Of a stretch of DNA of 64,000 nt, positions 53,508 through 63,167 are shown one piece after another. The first letter of the stretch is position 1. Each line of letters opens with the position of its first letter. Below the pieces are notes generated by a model. That model saw nothing but the letters and a program-made list of their open reading frames with translations. It was not told the origin of the DNA and ran no database searches. Source of the DNA: Lacimicrobium alkaliphilum (GTDB taxonomy: Bacteria; Pseudomonadota; Gammaproteobacteria; Enterobacterales; Alteromonadaceae); contig NZ_NISX01000010.1 of NCBI RefSeq assembly GCF_002591895.1, positions 1 through 64,000 of the forward strand, read 5' to 3'. Made by a program: the position numbers and the translations under genes.

Positions 53508-55292
53508 TCAGCCAGGGCTTCTGCTCTGGGCAGCGGCCTGGATCAGGCTCTGATAAATTGACTGAGCATTGTGTAGCAGATCATCGATAATCATCAAGGC
53601 GTTGGTGGGTTCTAACGTAAGAACCTGCCCCTGAGAGGTTCTAATTTTATTGGCCTGGATAGACTGGCTGATACGCTCAATCTGTTTGCGCGCCTGGAGT
53701 TCATCAATATCACTTAAAGCCACCATAAACTCGTTCACACCAACCCGCCCCACTACATCACCATGGCGGGTGGCACTTTTTATTTCTGAGGCTATCTGTT
53801 TAAGGGCTTTGTCACCGGTACCCTCTCCATAACTGGCATTAATCTCATCCAGCTGCTCAAGCTCAAACAGGGCTAAGGCATGAGCCCGCATTGGAGAAGG
53901 CCGGGGCAACGACCTGAGCTTTTCCAGTGTTGCTCTGCGATTAAACATCCCTGTGAGTTCATCGATTTGTGCCAGCCCCTTGTGACGCCGATAAAACATA
54001 AACAACATAATCAACAGTAAAATAACCGTCACCGTCAAACCGGTGACCATTCTCATCGTCGTCAGGGATTTTTGCCGCTGCACGTGCGCCAGGCTTGATT
54101 CCAACCCGACAATATCTGTCATCATCCTCGCCACGCCAAGAATACGGGAGGCGGCCTGCTGTTTTTCAATGGCCTTTTCAGCAGCGCGGGTATAGTTGTT
54201 AAACGCCTGCTGAGCACTTTCAGGTAGCTCCAGAGCGTAAAAACTGTCCCCCAATAGTTTCAGGTAAGACAAATCGTCACTTTCAGACATGGGCCGCATT
54301 GTCAGCGCCTTATCCAGATAGGTGGATACGCAATTCAGATCACCTTGCTGCAAACAAAGGCGCGCGTGCAGACGACGGTACTCCTTCTCCATTTCCGGCA
54401 TCGACAGCGCCGGCAGAAACACCGACCAGCGCAGCAAACTCTCCTCCAATCCTTGCCAGTCACTTTGTTTTTCAGCCAGATAGGCCTGCGCCTGATTCAG
54501 CCAGGCATTCGACAATGGGGTGTTAATGTCGATATTTTTGCGAATGAGCTCCGGCATGATCTCTTCAGTACGCTCAATCTGGGCACTGTTAAGATATGAC
54601 TTTGCTGCATTAAACAATGGCAGCATCAGGGTTTCCCCCTCATAGATACCCAAGGACATCTGATAGGACTTGTAATACTGCTCAGCAGCCAGCTCGTTCT
54701 GGCCCAGCAAGCGATAGAGATTGCCAATATTATTGAATATATCTGAGCGGGTGGCCTTGTTTTCTGCGCCGGAGTATTTTTCCAGCAACATATATAGCGT
54801 ACTCAGACTCTGCTCTATTTTATCATCACCAATGTCACAGAATGATGTTAATTCCAGTTGCGCACCCAGGTGAATTGACTCGGATCTAACCCGAAGTGCC
54901 TCGCGTTCGGCGCGCCGAAAATAGTCACAACGCTGTTGTTTTTTATCCGGTGACGTTACCACACCAGCAAGAAACAGCGCATAAGCATGATTCTCATCGC
55001 TGTTCTTCTCCACTGGCTGAGACAGCAGGTCATCGAGTATTTCACTGGCCTGTTCATATTGCCCTGCACAGGCCTGATACTGAGCTTTGCGTACCTTCAA
55101 ATAGAAAGCCTGCTGATGGGTTAATTCAGAAGACTCCAGGTGACCATTAAGCCGACCAAACTGTTCCTGCGCCAGACAGTCATAATTATTGATCTGAATT
55201 TCCTCAATAAATTCCTGTACTAACGGGTCCGCCCTGACCACAGAAGTTAACAATAGCAAGGCACACAAATTCAATCTGATTAATGTATTCAT
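53508..55292 (-). CDS. TPR sensor protein with degenerate GGDEF domain
   Basis: A 594-residue membrane protein. A signal peptide (ending VVRAD) leads a periplasmic TPR-like helical region (about 25-390), one membrane helix (MVTGLTVTVILLLIMLFMF), and a GGDEF-fold domain (about 435-560). The fold's signature is GRVGVNEF in place of RxGGDEF, and the metal-binding Asp is Glu in ALFELEQLDE. It should therefore not make c-di-GMP; it may bind a nucleotide or act as a protein-interaction module. The ATG at 55292 starts the signal peptide. Confidence 0.82.
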   Translation of the reverse strand: MNTLIRLNLCALLLLTSVVRADPLVQEFIEEIQINNYDCLAQEQFGRLNGHLESSELTHQQAFYLKVRKAQYQACAGQYEQASEILDDLLSQPVEKNSDENHAYALFLAGVVTSPDKKQQRCDYFRRAEREALRVRSESIHLGAQLELTSFCDIGDDKIEQSLSTLYMLLEKYSGAENKATRSDIFNNIGNLYRLLGQNELAAEQYYKSYQMSLGIYEGETLMLPLFNAAKSYLNSAQIERTEEIMPELIRKNIDINTPLSNAWLNQAQAYLAEKQSDWQGLEESLLRWSVFLPALSMPEMEKEYRRLHARLCLQQGDLNCVSTYLDKALTMRPMSESDDLSYLKLLGDSFYALELPESAQQAFNNYTRAAEKAIEKQQAASRILGVARMMTDIVGLESSLAHVQRQKSLTTMRMVTGLTVTVILLLIMLFMFYRRHKGLAQIDELTGMFNRRATLEKLRSLPRPSPMRAHALALFELEQLDEINASYGEGTGDKALKQIASEIKSATRHGDVVGRVGVNEFMVALSDIDELQARKQIERISQSIQANKIRTSQGQVLTLEPTNALMIIDDLLHNAQSIYQSLIQAAAQSRSPG

Positions 55293-55435
55293 AGTTCTTT
55301 TTTGCCACACAGAGGCGTTTATCCCTATGATTTTGCATTTTTATACAAGTACTTACAAGAAGACAGCGCTGTCAGAGGCATCTGTGCCCATCCACTGAAA
55401 ATACGGACCCGCTCAAAGCCACTCAGAGCGTGGCT

Positions 55436-56128
55436 TTACTCCCGTTTTGACCGGTCCCCACTGTGTTCAGTCAATGATTCTGATTCCTCTGAAGAGCCGT
55501 ACTGCCAGGCGTCACCAATAACTGGGTCCTCTTGCTCTTCACCCTCCCAACTATACTTTTTTTCAGTCGGTCTGGGATCCATACGCTGGAACAGAATACC
55601 CGCCAGCGTACCGGCTGCTGCACCAAAAAAGTGGTATTCGAAAGAAATCCCGGGTTCACGGGGCAGAATGGTCATGATCATGCTGCCATATAGAAAAGCA
55701 CCGATCATCATTAGCGCCACAGAGACTTTATCGCGACGCAAAATACTGGAAATAAACAGGTAAAAAAAGATGCCATGGGTCAGGCCACTGGCACCAATAT
55801 GGGTCGCATCACGGGCAAACAGCCAGACACCGAGGCCGGACAATGGCCAGATCATCAGCACGGCAATACGCCATGAGCGCGGATAACCATAAAGCAGCAA
55901 CGACCCTAAAATCAGCAAGGGTAAAGTATTACTGAACAGGTGCTGGTAAGAGCCATGCACCAGCGGGCCGCCGAGCACACCCACCAAACCGCCCCACTGC
56001 CCCGGCGTCACTCCGAGAAACCCCAGATCCAGCCCGGCAAAGGACTCCGCCAGCTTGATCCACCACAGCAGACAGACAAACAAGGCCGAAGCCAGTATGC
56101 TTTTGGTAAGCCGCCTTTTATTGGTCAT
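55436..56128 (-). CDS. Rhomboid family intramembrane serine protease
   Basis: A six-helix membrane protease of 230 residues. The nucleophile is Ser114 in IGASGLTHGI and the partner His is H166 in FEYHFFGAAAGT. The second-helix HGSYQHLFSN (residues 58-67) is conserved. It has an acidic C-terminal tail of about 50 residues (SWEGEEQEDPVI...). The ATG at 56128 has AGGA upstream; the longer frame from 56221 is unlikely. It differs from the rhombosortase at 10 kb in the tail and motif; its substrate is unknown. Confidence 0.93.
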   Translation of the reverse strand: MTNKRRLTKSILASALFVCLLWWIKLAESFAGLDLGFLGVTPGQWGGLVGVLGGPLVHGSYQHLFSNTLPLLILGSLLLYGYPRSWRIAVLMIWPLSGLGVWLFARDATHIGASGLTHGIFFYLFISSILRRDKVSVALMMIGAFLYGSMIMTILPREPGISFEYHFFGAAAGTLAGILFQRMDPRPTEKKYSWEGEEQEDPVIGDAWQYGSSEESESLTEHSGDRSKRE

Positions 56129-56281
56129 AGTGTATTCCTGAAGTGAGCCAAAACCTATGCAATAACTCTGGTTGCAAATCCGCTGGTTAATATCAGGATG
56201 GGGGCAAAAGATTAAAATCACATCATCAGATAAGAATTATCTACGCAATGTCATTAAAACCACTCTTTATGTCAAATAAGC

Positions 56282-56338
56282 TTGACTTACAGTAAGCACC
56301 TGACTAACCTGCTCGAAAAGTAAAGCTTATTTTACTTT
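56282..56338 (+). promoter_or_regulatory. Promoter and operator-like palindromes of the membrane/Xre pair
   Basis: -35 TTGACT (56282-56287), a 17-base spacer and -10 TAACCT (56305-56310). The palindrome CTTAC-A-GTAAG (56286-56296) overlaps the -35 and spacer, and AAAGTAAA-N6-TTTACTTT (56317-56338) covers the expected start of transcription. Both are likely targets of the Xre-type protein of this operon. Confidence 0.65.
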
Positions 56339-56358
56339 ATGACAAAGGAATTATACCT

Positions 56359-56763
56359 ATGCAAGGCAATCCGCTGCAGCAGCGCTGCAAGAAAAACACA
56401 TTTAATCTGGCCATATGGACAGTCGCCTGGCTGCTATCTCTGGCTCTGGCTCAATTTGGCCCGCTGCTTATCTGGCAACATAAAGGGCTGACTATCGGCG
56501 CCTTTATTCTCAACCTTGTACTGGGTATTGGCATGCTGTTGGCAAACAGAAAACACTTACTGGGGCAGGATGAATTACAACAAAAGATTCAGTTAGAGGC
56601 CATGGCATTCACACTGGGTGCCGGACTGATTGCAGGCATTTTGTATGAAGTTGCTGAAAATATACAACTGATCCAGTTCAATGCTGAGATTTCTCACCTG
56701 GTTATCTTTATGGGTCTGACCTATATCGCCGCCACTCTGCTGGGGCAGAGGAGATATCAATGA
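56359..56763 (+). CDS. Small multi-helix membrane protein
   Basis: A 134-residue inner-membrane protein of unknown function with four hydrophobic segments (about 16-34, 42-62, 78-97 and 109-127). A charged loop LGQDELQQKIQLEAM lies between helices two and three. Its end overlaps the Xre regulator gene by 4 bases (ATGA). Pairs of this kind are common in bacteria; the regulator usually controls its own operon. Its ribosome site is weak (GGAATTATACCT). Confidence 0.75.
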   Translation: MQGNPLQQRCKKNTFNLAIWTVAWLLSLALAQFGPLLIWQHKGLTIGAFILNLVLGIGMLLANRKHLLGQDELQQKIQLEAMAFTLGAGLIAGILYEVAENIQLIQFNAEISHLVIFMGLTYIAATLLGQRRYQ

Positions 56764-56957
56764 AAAACAAACTCAAGGTACTGCGGGCAGAGCGGGACTG
56801 GACCCAGGCCGACCTGGCCAACGCCCTGGAGGTATCCCGCCAGACCGTCAATGCCATAGAAAAAGGCAAGTTCGATCCCAGTTTACCGCTGGCATTTAAA
56901 GCCGCCAGGCTGTTTAACCTGCCCATTGAAGAGATTTTTCAGGATGAACCGGGTTAA
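56760..56957 (+). CDS. Xre-family small transcriptional regulator
   Basis: A 65-residue protein that is almost wholly an HTH_3 domain. The recognition helix lies in LEVSRQTVNAIEKGKFDPS (residues about 23-42), followed by PLAFKAARLFNLPIEEIFQ. It resembles YozG-type solo regulators. It probably represses its own operon by binding the palindromes at 56286-56338. Confidence 0.9.
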   Translation: MKNKLKVLRAERDWTQADLANALEVSRQTVNAIEKGKFDPSLPLAFKAARLFNLPIEEIFQDEPG

Positions 56958-57079
56958 TAAATGGTATGACTCGGGGCGCAGACGCTACTGGGCCAATAAT
57001 CAGGAAAACCACCTATTGACGGTCAAGGGATTATGGACGCTCAGAATATATCAGGTGTTGCTGCCCCTCTGATTCCGGT

Positions 57080-57475
57080 TCAGTACCAGTTATCCAATCT
57101 GAGATTATCAACCCGCGAAAACTCTTTCGTGTTATTGGTGACAAGTATACTGTTTGCCGCTAAAGCTGTACCGGCAATCAAAATATCATAAGGGCCTATG
57201 GGAGTGCCCTTTCTTACAAGCTTTGCCCGTAAATCTGCGGATTGCTTTGCTTCATTTTCACTAAATGGCAGGATATTAACCAAAGAAATGAATTCTTCTA
57301 ATTGCTTTTTCCGTTTTCCGGGAGAGTCTGATTTGGCAATACCAAACTCAAGTTCATAAACAACCACAGAAGGAATGCCGATATCTTTTGGGGAAACTGA
57401 CAGCAGTCGTTGACTAACATTACCTACACCCTTGAAAAAGTATATGAGCGTATTGGTGTCGAGAACGTACATCAA
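57080..57475 (-). CDS. vapC: VapC-type PIN domain toxin
   Basis: An RNase toxin of the PIN fold, 131 residues. Acidic catalytic residues lie in VLDTNTLIYFF (Asp6), YELEFG (Glu near 42), and PYDILIAGTAL (Asp near 97), with LVTNNTKEFSRVDNL at the end. VapC enzymes cleave tRNA or rRNA and halt translation when the antitoxin is degraded. Its start overlaps the antitoxin gene by 4 bases. Confidence 0.93.
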   Translation of the reverse strand: MMYVLDTNTLIYFFKGVGNVSQRLLSVSPKDIGIPSVVVYELEFGIAKSDSPGKRKKQLEEFISLVNILPFSENEAKQSADLRAKLVRKGTPIGPYDILIAGTALAANSILVTNNTKEFSRVDNLRLDNWY

Positions 57476-57702
57476 AGCGGTTCCCTTTCAACGTCTTTGG
57501 CCTCAGTCTGGCGAAGTTCATCAGCCTCTGGAAAATCTTTCCACGTGCCAGCCATATCCACTACAGATTGAGGCCATTCAGTTGCCACCTTCTCATTTAT
57601 AACCCGGGCTATCCATTTACTCTTTGATAAATGTGCAGACTTCGCAGCCTCAGTCATTTTTTTCTCGATGGAATCGTCTAAATATATTGTTACCTGTCCC
57701 AT
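57472..57702 (-). CDS. vapB: VapB-type antitoxin
   Basis: A 76-residue antitoxin. The N-terminal MGQVTIYLDDSIEKKMTEAAKSAHLSKSKWI is a ribbon-helix-helix DNA-binding domain, and the acidic C-terminus (EADELRQTEAKDVEREP) would bind the toxin. I use the ATG at 57702; a start at 57717 adds five residues. It represses its own promoter in such systems. Confidence 0.88.
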   Translation of the reverse strand: MGQVTIYLDDSIEKKMTEAAKSAHLSKSKWIARVINEKVATEWPQSVVDMAGTWKDFPEADELRQTEAKDVEREPL

Positions 57703-57731
57703 ATTTACCACCACCAAAAAGTATATGTGGG

Positions 57732-57760
57732 ATTATATGTTTGCCAAGCTAATAAAACAA
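57732..57760 (-). promoter_or_regulatory. vapBC promoter
   Basis: On the minus strand TTGTTT (57755-57760), a 17-base spacer and TATAAT (57732-57737), a near-consensus sigma70 promoter 30 bases before the antitoxin start. The flanking CATATAATCCCACATATA has a palindromic look and could be the antitoxin operator. Confidence 0.72.
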
Positions 57761-57814
57761 CTCTCCTCAGCACAGAATATGTATCGAATTTAGGCTCAAT
57801 GCTTTTTGTGAATT

Positions 57815-60061
57815 TTATACCTCTAAATGCTTATTCACCGGCAAATCGCGGATACGTTTGCCGCTGGCGCGGAATATGGCATTGGCCAGGCTGGCGGCTA
57901 CCGGCGGTACGCCGGGCTCACCCACGCCGCCCGGAGGCGCATCGGATTCAACGATATACACGCTGATGGGTGGCGACTGATGCATGCGCAAAATCGGGTA
58001 ATCATGGAAGTTGGACTGTTTTACTGCGCCCTCTTCTACGCTGATTTCTCCGAGCATGGCCAGTGACAGACCGAAGATCATCGAGCCTTCCATTTGCGAT
58101 CGCACTCTATCGGGATTGACAATAGTGCCGGCGTCTATAGCGCAGTGCATTTCCAGTACCTTAAGTTTGCCCTCTTTGACCCTGACTTTGGTGGCCACGG
58201 CGGTATAGCTGACAAAACTGCGATGCACACTGATGCCCCAGGCTTCATTGGCGGCGGTTTGCTGTTCGACATTGGCCTTGTCTGCCACCAGATTCAGCAC
58301 CTTTTTCAGCCGTGCGGTATCGATAGGGAACTTCTCTTTGGGATCGCCGTAATTACCGTACTTAAAGCCTTCGGGCTCGGGATCCACATGGCGGTCACTG
58401 CCCAGCAGCTCCAGCCACATCTGTCGGGGTTCACGGCCGAGTTTATCCGCCAGTTCATCCACAAAAGAGCCGATGGCAAAGCCGTGCTGAATGTTACTTA
58501 CCGAACGCACCCAGCCGATACGAATATGGCCCTCTGCGGTCTGGGTTTCACAGGACAGGTTATCCAGCGCAAAAGGCAGATCGCCAAATCCCAGTGACAA
58601 CTCACCATCAGAAGGCGCATCGGTTTTACCGTCGAAGGTCCAGCTGATGCTCGGAAACGCTGTACGTTGCAACCAGCTGGTAACTCTGCCGGTATCGTCC
58701 ATTCCGGCCTCATAGTATTGAGCGCTGATGGCATGATAATAGCCATGCTGAATCTCATCTTCCCGGCTCCAGGTAACTTTTACCGGCTTGCCAGTCTGTT
58801 TTGCCAAAAGCGCCGCTTCCACTGAAAAGTCCGGCTTGGACTTACGTCCGAAGCCACCACCCAGCAGCGTGACATTGACTTTGACCTGATCCTTTTCCAG
58901 CTCCAGAATCTGCGCCACAGTACTCTGTGTACTCTGTGGTGTCTGGGTACAGGCCCAGATTTCCATCAGCCCGTCTTTAAATACCGCTGTAGCTGCGGGG
59001 GGCTCCATAGGCGCATGAATAAGGTAAGGCAGGCTATAAGAAGCCGAGTGGGTCTGCACGGCATTCATCATCCCGGTGTAGGCATCACCAATTGAGCGGA
59101 TCACCTTGCCACGATTCTGCACCCGCTGTTTTAGCGTATCCAGATATTTCGCCGAGTCATGACTGGCGTGTTCGCTGTCTGTCCAGCTGATCTTGAGTTT
59201 TTTACGACCCTGCGTGGCTGCCCAGGTGTTACTTGCTAACACCGCAACGCCCGCCAGAGGTTTAAAGGCGGCGGGCAGGCTGAACTGTGGCATGGTGATT
59301 ACATCCACCACGCCACTGACTTTTTTCGCCTGGGTATCATCTACCGAATCGATATTAGCACCCAATACTGGTGCCCGTTCGATACTGGCATACAACATAT
59401 CCGGCATCTGAATATCAATACCAAATTCTGTATTGCCGCTAAGCATATCCTCAAGATCCACAATCGCCACATCTTTGCCGATATAGCTGAAGTCTGCCTT
59501 GGACTTATACACCAGTGCGTCTTTTTCCGGCGCGCTCAGGGTTGCGGCCTTTTCTGCCAGTTCGCCATAGCTTAGATGCCGATCAGAAGCCGTATGCCAA
59601 ACCTGGTGATCTCTGGCCTGCACTTCATCCTGCGAGACCTTCCACTGCTGTGCAGCCGCCTGTTCGAGCATGGTTCTGGCCATGGCACCCATTTCCCGCA
59701 TGGTCTGGTAGAAACGCCGTACAGAACGCGAACCATCAGTATTCTGGCTGCCGTAAGCTTCGTTCGCCAGGCCTTGTATCACATTGACTTTGTTCCAGTC
59801 TGCCATCAATTCATCGGCCACTACCTGTGGTAAACCGGTGCGTATACCCTGCCCCATTTCCGAGCGATGGCAGATAATATGTACCTGATCGTCGCTGCCG
59901 ATGCTGACAAACAGATTCATTTCACTGAGCGACTCTGCCGTTTTTGATTCCGCCCAGGCTGGTGCCCAGCCTGGCATAACGGTACCTAATACCAGTGCGC
60001 CACTGCCGACACCAGCCAGTTTCAGAAACTCCCGGCGGGAGGCGTTCTTTATCGGATTCAT
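57815..60061 (-). CDS. Molybdenum hydroxylase large subunit (IorB-like, exported)
   Basis: The molybdopterin-binding subunit of an aldehyde/isoquinoline-oxidoreductase-type enzyme, 748 residues. It begins with a twin-arginine signal ([14 protein letters not shown]...), so it is assembled in the cytoplasm and exported through Tat. [16 protein letters not shown] is a molybdopterin-binding segment, and the catalytic Glu is in [17 protein letters not shown] near the C-terminus. The substrate is unknown: aldehydes or N-heteroaromatics. It overlaps the iron-sulfur subunit gene by 4 bases. A cytochrome subunit is not encoded next to it. Confidence 0.93.
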   Translation of the reverse strand: MNPIKNASRREFLKLAGVGSGALVLGTVMPGWAPAWAESKTAESLSEMNLFVSIGSDDQVHIICHRSEMGQGIRTGLPQVVADELMADWNKVNVIQGLANEAYGSQNTDGSRSVRRFYQTMREMGAMARTMLEQAAAQQWKVSQDEVQARDHQVWHTASDRHLSYGELAEKAATLSAPEKDALVYKSKADFSYIGKDVAIVDLEDMLSGNTEFGIDIQMPDMLYASIERAPVLGANIDSVDDTQAKKVSGVVDVITMPQFSLPAAFKPLAGVAVLASNTWAATQGRKKLKISWTDSEHASHDSAKYLDTLKQRVQNRGKVIRSIGDAYTGMMNAVQTHSASYSLPYLIHAPMEPPAATAVFKDGLMEIWACTQTPQSTQSTVAQILELEKDQVKVNVTLLGGGFGRKSKPDFSVEAALLAKQTGKPVKVTWSREDEIQHGYYHAISAQYYEAGMDDTGRVTSWLQRTAFPSISWTFDGKTDAPSDGELSLGFGDLPFALDNLSCETQTAEGHIRIGWVRSVSNIQHGFAIGSFVDELADKLGREPRQMWLELLGSDRHVDPEPEGFKYGNYGDPKEKFPIDTARLKKVLNLVADKANVEQQTAANEAWGISVHRSFVSYTAVATKVRVKEGKLKVLEMHCAIDAGTIVNPDRVRSQMEGSMIFGLSLAMLGEISVEEGAVKQSNFHDYPILRMHQSPPISVYIVESDAPPGGVGEPGVPPVAASLANAIFRASGKRIRDLPVNKHLEV

Positions 60062-60522
60062 GCTTTGCCCCCCATTTTGCCAGCTGCGGTTTTGATCGCC
60101 GCTTTGATCCTTGGGTAAGTACCACAGCGACACAGGTTTCCCTGCATAAACTCATCAATGGCGGCATCATCAGGCTCTGGGTTGCTATCTAATAAAGCCA
60201 CCGCGCTCATGATCTGACCAGACTGGCAATAACCGCACTGGGGCACATTATGCTCACGCCAGGCTTGCTGAACAGGGTGCGACGTATCTTCAGACAAGCC
60301 CTCGATGGTACTGACCGATTTACCTGCTGCCGCCGAAACCGGTGTCGTACAGGAGCGAATTGCGTCGCCATCAAGATGCACCGTGCAGGCACCACACATG
60401 GCCATGCCGCAACCATATTTCGTTCCTGTCATGTGCAACACATCACGCAATACCCATAGCAGCGGCATATCGGCATCCGCTTCCACCTTCTGCACCTTGC
60501 CATTTAAGGTAAATTCAATCAT
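60058..60522 (-). CDS. Molybdenum hydroxylase 2Fe-2S small subunit (IorA-like)
   Basis: A 154-residue protein carrying two 2Fe-2S clusters. The plant-type cluster ligands are in [20 protein letters not shown] and RSC, the second cluster in [10 protein letters not shown] and [11 protein letters not shown]. It transfers electrons out of the molybdenum site. It has no Tat signal, as it is carried with the large subunit. It lies 17 bases after the mocA-like gene and overlaps the large subunit gene. Confidence 0.94.
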   Translation of the reverse strand: MIEFTLNGKVQKVEADADMPLLWVLRDVLHMTGTKYGCGMAMCGACTVHLDGDAIRSCTTPVSAAAGKSVSTIEGLSEDTSHPVQQAWREHNVPQCGYCQSGQIMSAVALLDSNPEPDDAAIDEFMQGNLCRCGTYPRIKAAIKTAAGKMGGKA

Positions 60523-60539
60523 TTCCTCTCCCCTGTCAG

Positions 60540-61130
60540 TTATCCTGATAAAATCTCTCTGGTCAGATCCTGTTGCCTGTCAATATCTTTTGCAGCCCTT
60601 GGCAGTTCGCACTTAACCACCCTGTCACCGCTGTTATACAACAGTGCCTTGGCACCTTTATCACCTGTCAGTTGCATCAGTGCATTAAAATCTGCTTTGC
60701 AAAAGATAGCAGGTACACCCAGAGTGTGCTGATAATATGCAGCCACTATGTTCTTTGGATACTGGTCCGAAAGCGCCATCAACCGGGCATAATCAGACTC
60801 TCTGATATCCACCTGATCGGCCAGACACACCAACACCCGCTCAATGTCAGGGGCAAGCTGACTGATTGCAAAATTAAGACTATACCCCATACCCTTTTGC
60901 CAGTGAGGAGCAATGATCCGCTTAATTTTCCCAAACTCACAGTGGCGTTGTACAACATCGGAGATTTGCTGCCAATGGGCGCCCAAAACCAGATAAACAG
61001 GATTCAAATCCGCAGGTAATTGCGCCAAAGCATGGCAAATCATTGGCTTATTACGGATTTCTGCCAATTGCTTAATCGCACCAAAGCGGCGACTTTGCCC
61101 TGCCGCTAACATGATCGCCGCGATACTCAT
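60540..61130 (-). CDS. MocA-type molybdenum cofactor nucleotidyltransferase
   Basis: A 196-residue NTP-transferase (MobA/MocA fold). [15 protein letters not shown] (residues 8-22) is the nucleotide-binding loop, and [12 protein letters not shown] contains the metal-binding Asp. MocA makes the cytidine form of the cofactor used by aldehyde/xanthine oxidase-type enzymes, exactly the type encoded downstream. Its start overlaps the XdhC gene by 4 bases. Confidence 0.88.
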   Translation of the reverse strand: MSIAAIMLAAGQSRRFGAIKQLAEIRNKPMICHALAQLPADLNPVYLVLGAHWQQISDVVQRHCEFGKIKRIIAPHWQKGMGYSLNFAISQLAPDIERVLVCLADQVDIRESDYARLMALSDQYPKNIVAAYYQHTLGVPAIFCKADFNALMQLTGDKGAKALLYNSGDRVVKCELPRAAKDIDRQQDLTREILSG

Positions 61131-62170
61131 CGCGGCTCTGCTGCACCAGGCTGCTCAGATTCAAGTTGCAATGAAATAGACCTTGCGTCCTTATTTTCCA
61201 GTACTGCGTGCATTTCGGAGATCATTGCCAATGCGATAGACTCAGGCAGTTCACCGCCCAGCCTTAGCCCAACCGGGCTGGCCAGAGGAACAGCCAAATC
61301 AGTAACTGACAGGCCTGCCTGTTTCAGCACTTTTTCAGTACGATGATCAGGGCCCAACAGACCGAGATAGCGGACCGGTGCATTGTGAAGCAATAACAGA
61401 GCTTCGGCATCCAGCGTCATATTATGATTCATCACTACTGCCCCGTCTAAAGTCTGCAACCAGGGCTGTTCAGCCAGGGTTGACAAAGGATCGCGCAGAA
61501 TCTGCGCTCCTTCAAAAAACGCCTCGCGGGCATTGGCTGGCCGCGGATCCACCAACGTTATCCGCCACCCCAGTTGTCTGGCGATCGCAACCACCGGAAT
61601 GGCATCCAACCCACCGCCAAAAACCGCAAGATGAGGGGCGGGGCGCATATGCTGCACCAGCACCCGATGCCCCTCCAGTTCCAGCTGAGCGACTTTGCAA
61701 CCCGCGGGAAGCAATGCTGTGAGCTGCGCCATACTGAGCAGCTGGTTTTTGGGTGACGGTAATTCCAGGTATTGCAGATAGCCACAGGGCTGGTGTTGCT
61801 GTAAGGATATCAACAGCGTGTCCAGTTGCAGGTATTGATTCGCTTCGCTGACAGGCTGGAGCAGAATCTGCACCATCCCCCCGCACCCCAGACCCAGCTG
61901 CCATGCCAGATCCTCTTCTTCACGCATGTCATAACAGATAGTACGATTGCAGCCATCATCCCAGCAACGTCTTGCCTGGCGCATAATATCCGCTTCCAGG
62001 CAGCCGCCACTGAGTAGCCCCCGATATTGTCCCAGACTGTTAATCAACATCATCGCTCCGGCCTTGCGGTACGCGGAGCCTTCTGTGGCAATGATCGTGG
62101 CCAGCACCCACTGCAAATCGTCCTTACGTTGCTGCCAATGTGCCAGTAACTGATTGAGTTGGTTAGACAT
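61127..62170 (-). CDS. XdhC family cofactor-insertion protein
   Basis: A 347-residue maturation factor. The N-terminal XdhC/CoxI domain (about 1-100, with EGSAYRKAGAMMLIN and GGCLEADI) and the C-terminal Rossmann domain (AVFGGGLDAIPVVAIARQLGW) are intact. XdhC proteins bind the molybdenum cofactor and insert its sulfurated form into the hydroxylase. It leads the maturation/enzyme operon that ends with the large subunit gene. Confidence 0.92.
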   Translation of the reverse strand: MSNQLNQLLAHWQQRKDDLQWVLATIIATEGSAYRKAGAMMLINSLGQYRGLLSGGCLEADIMRQARRCWDDGCNRTICYDMREEEDLAWQLGLGCGGMVQILLQPVSEANQYLQLDTLLISLQQHQPCGYLQYLELPSPKNQLLSMAQLTALLPAGCKVAQLELEGHRVLVQHMRPAPHLAVFGGGLDAIPVVAIARQLGWRITLVDPRPANAREAFFEGAQILRDPLSTLAEQPWLQTLDGAVVMNHNMTLDAEALLLLHNAPVRYLGLLGPDHRTEKVLKQAGLSVTDLAVPLASPVGLRLGGELPESIALAMISEMHAVLENKDARSISLQLESEQPGAAEPR

Positions 62171-62268
62171 GTAAGGTTAACTGCGTCCCGAGTTCATCAT
62201 AAGGTCACTACACCACCTGCACCGGCCTGTGGCTACCCGGAGCAGGACAGACTGTCATTAAACTGCGC

Positions 62269-62802
62269 TTATTGGCCACTTTCCACCAACGTTTTAAGAT
62301 TCTCCAGACCGGTTTCAAAGTCTGGCCCGATCATTGAGTCCATCATCAACGCCATATAGTGCATAAACGGGTTTGGCCCTACATCGCCATAATCCTGCCA
62401 TGTCACTTTGGTACCTCCATCCTGCTCAGTCAGGATGAATTCTCCCGTACTGCCCATCTCATACTCAGGAAAATACAAGCTGTATACCAGCCTTTTATTC
62501 GGCTCAGCGGCAATAATTTCCATCTGGCCACTGCCCTCAGCGTCACTTTGCCAGACAGAGCGCATACCTATACCACTGTCGGGCCCCTCATAACGTAACT
62601 GCATATCCGGATCGCGCTTAAACCATACCCCCCAATCCTGCCACTTACGCAGATCTTCGAGCCTGGCATATACCTGCTGCGGCGTCGCTTCTATCACGAT
62701 ATCCCGCTGTACTCTGAATTCAGAGGGCAGCACAAAACCGATACCCACCAAAATAAGCAACAGTAACAGCAACACCGTCAGGCTTTTTTTTAATATATTC
62801 AC
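62269..62802 (-). CDS. SRPBCC (START/Bet v1-like) family protein
   Basis: A 177-residue protein with an N-terminal membrane helix (LLLLLLILVGIGFVL, residues about 11-25) and an SRPBCC fold (residues about 30-175, VQRDIVIEATPQQVYARLEDLRKWQDW; GTKVTWQDYGDVG). Such proteins bind small lipids or hydrophobic ligands. It is likely anchored to the membrane with the ligand domain in the periplasm. It lies 98 bases before the xdhC start on the same strand; a shared promoter is possible but not shown. Confidence 0.87.
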   Translation of the reverse strand: MNILKKSLTVLLLLLLILVGIGFVLPSEFRVQRDIVIEATPQQVYARLEDLRKWQDWGVWFKRDPDMQLRYEGPDSGIGMRSVWQSDAEGSGQMEIIAAEPNKRLVYSLYFPEYEMGSTGEFILTEQDGGTKVTWQDYGDVGPNPFMHYMALMMDSMIGPDFETGLENLKTLVESGQ

Positions 62803-63167
62803 AGGATTATCCTTTTTATATCGCGCCCAATCGTCAACAGATATAACATACTATTAACATCTGACCGGGCCAAACTATTTTATGCTTATACCACTGCGCG
62901 CCGCCGGTTAATCGCCCAACTAACAGCACAATCTCTTCGTGGTTGGCCCATTGCGACTCAGCCCGGACAATGATTTCAGCAAGGCTTCCTGAATAACCTC
63001 GGGAGGAAAAGACGAAATACCAGATGCTGGTAACGAACTGAGCGAACTACGGGTCTTAACTGAAGATATTTATCCCATAGTTCGCATTTTTGTCGCATTC
63101 GTCTTGCACATTAATCACTTACAGGTTTAGCTAGCGTATCAGAGCGACAGCAACAACAGGAATAACA
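62803..63167. other. Gap between SRPBCC and amidohydrolase genes
   Basis: About 365 bases without a gene. The only structure seen is an inverted repeat, GCGAACTACGGG (63042-63053) with CCCATAGTTCGC (63074-63085), 11 of 12 paired, with a 20-base loop and a following ATTTTT. It could be an operator, a terminator or a small RNA end. The last 80 bases hold the amidohydrolase leader, with AGGAA 7 bases before its ATG. Confidence 0.5.
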
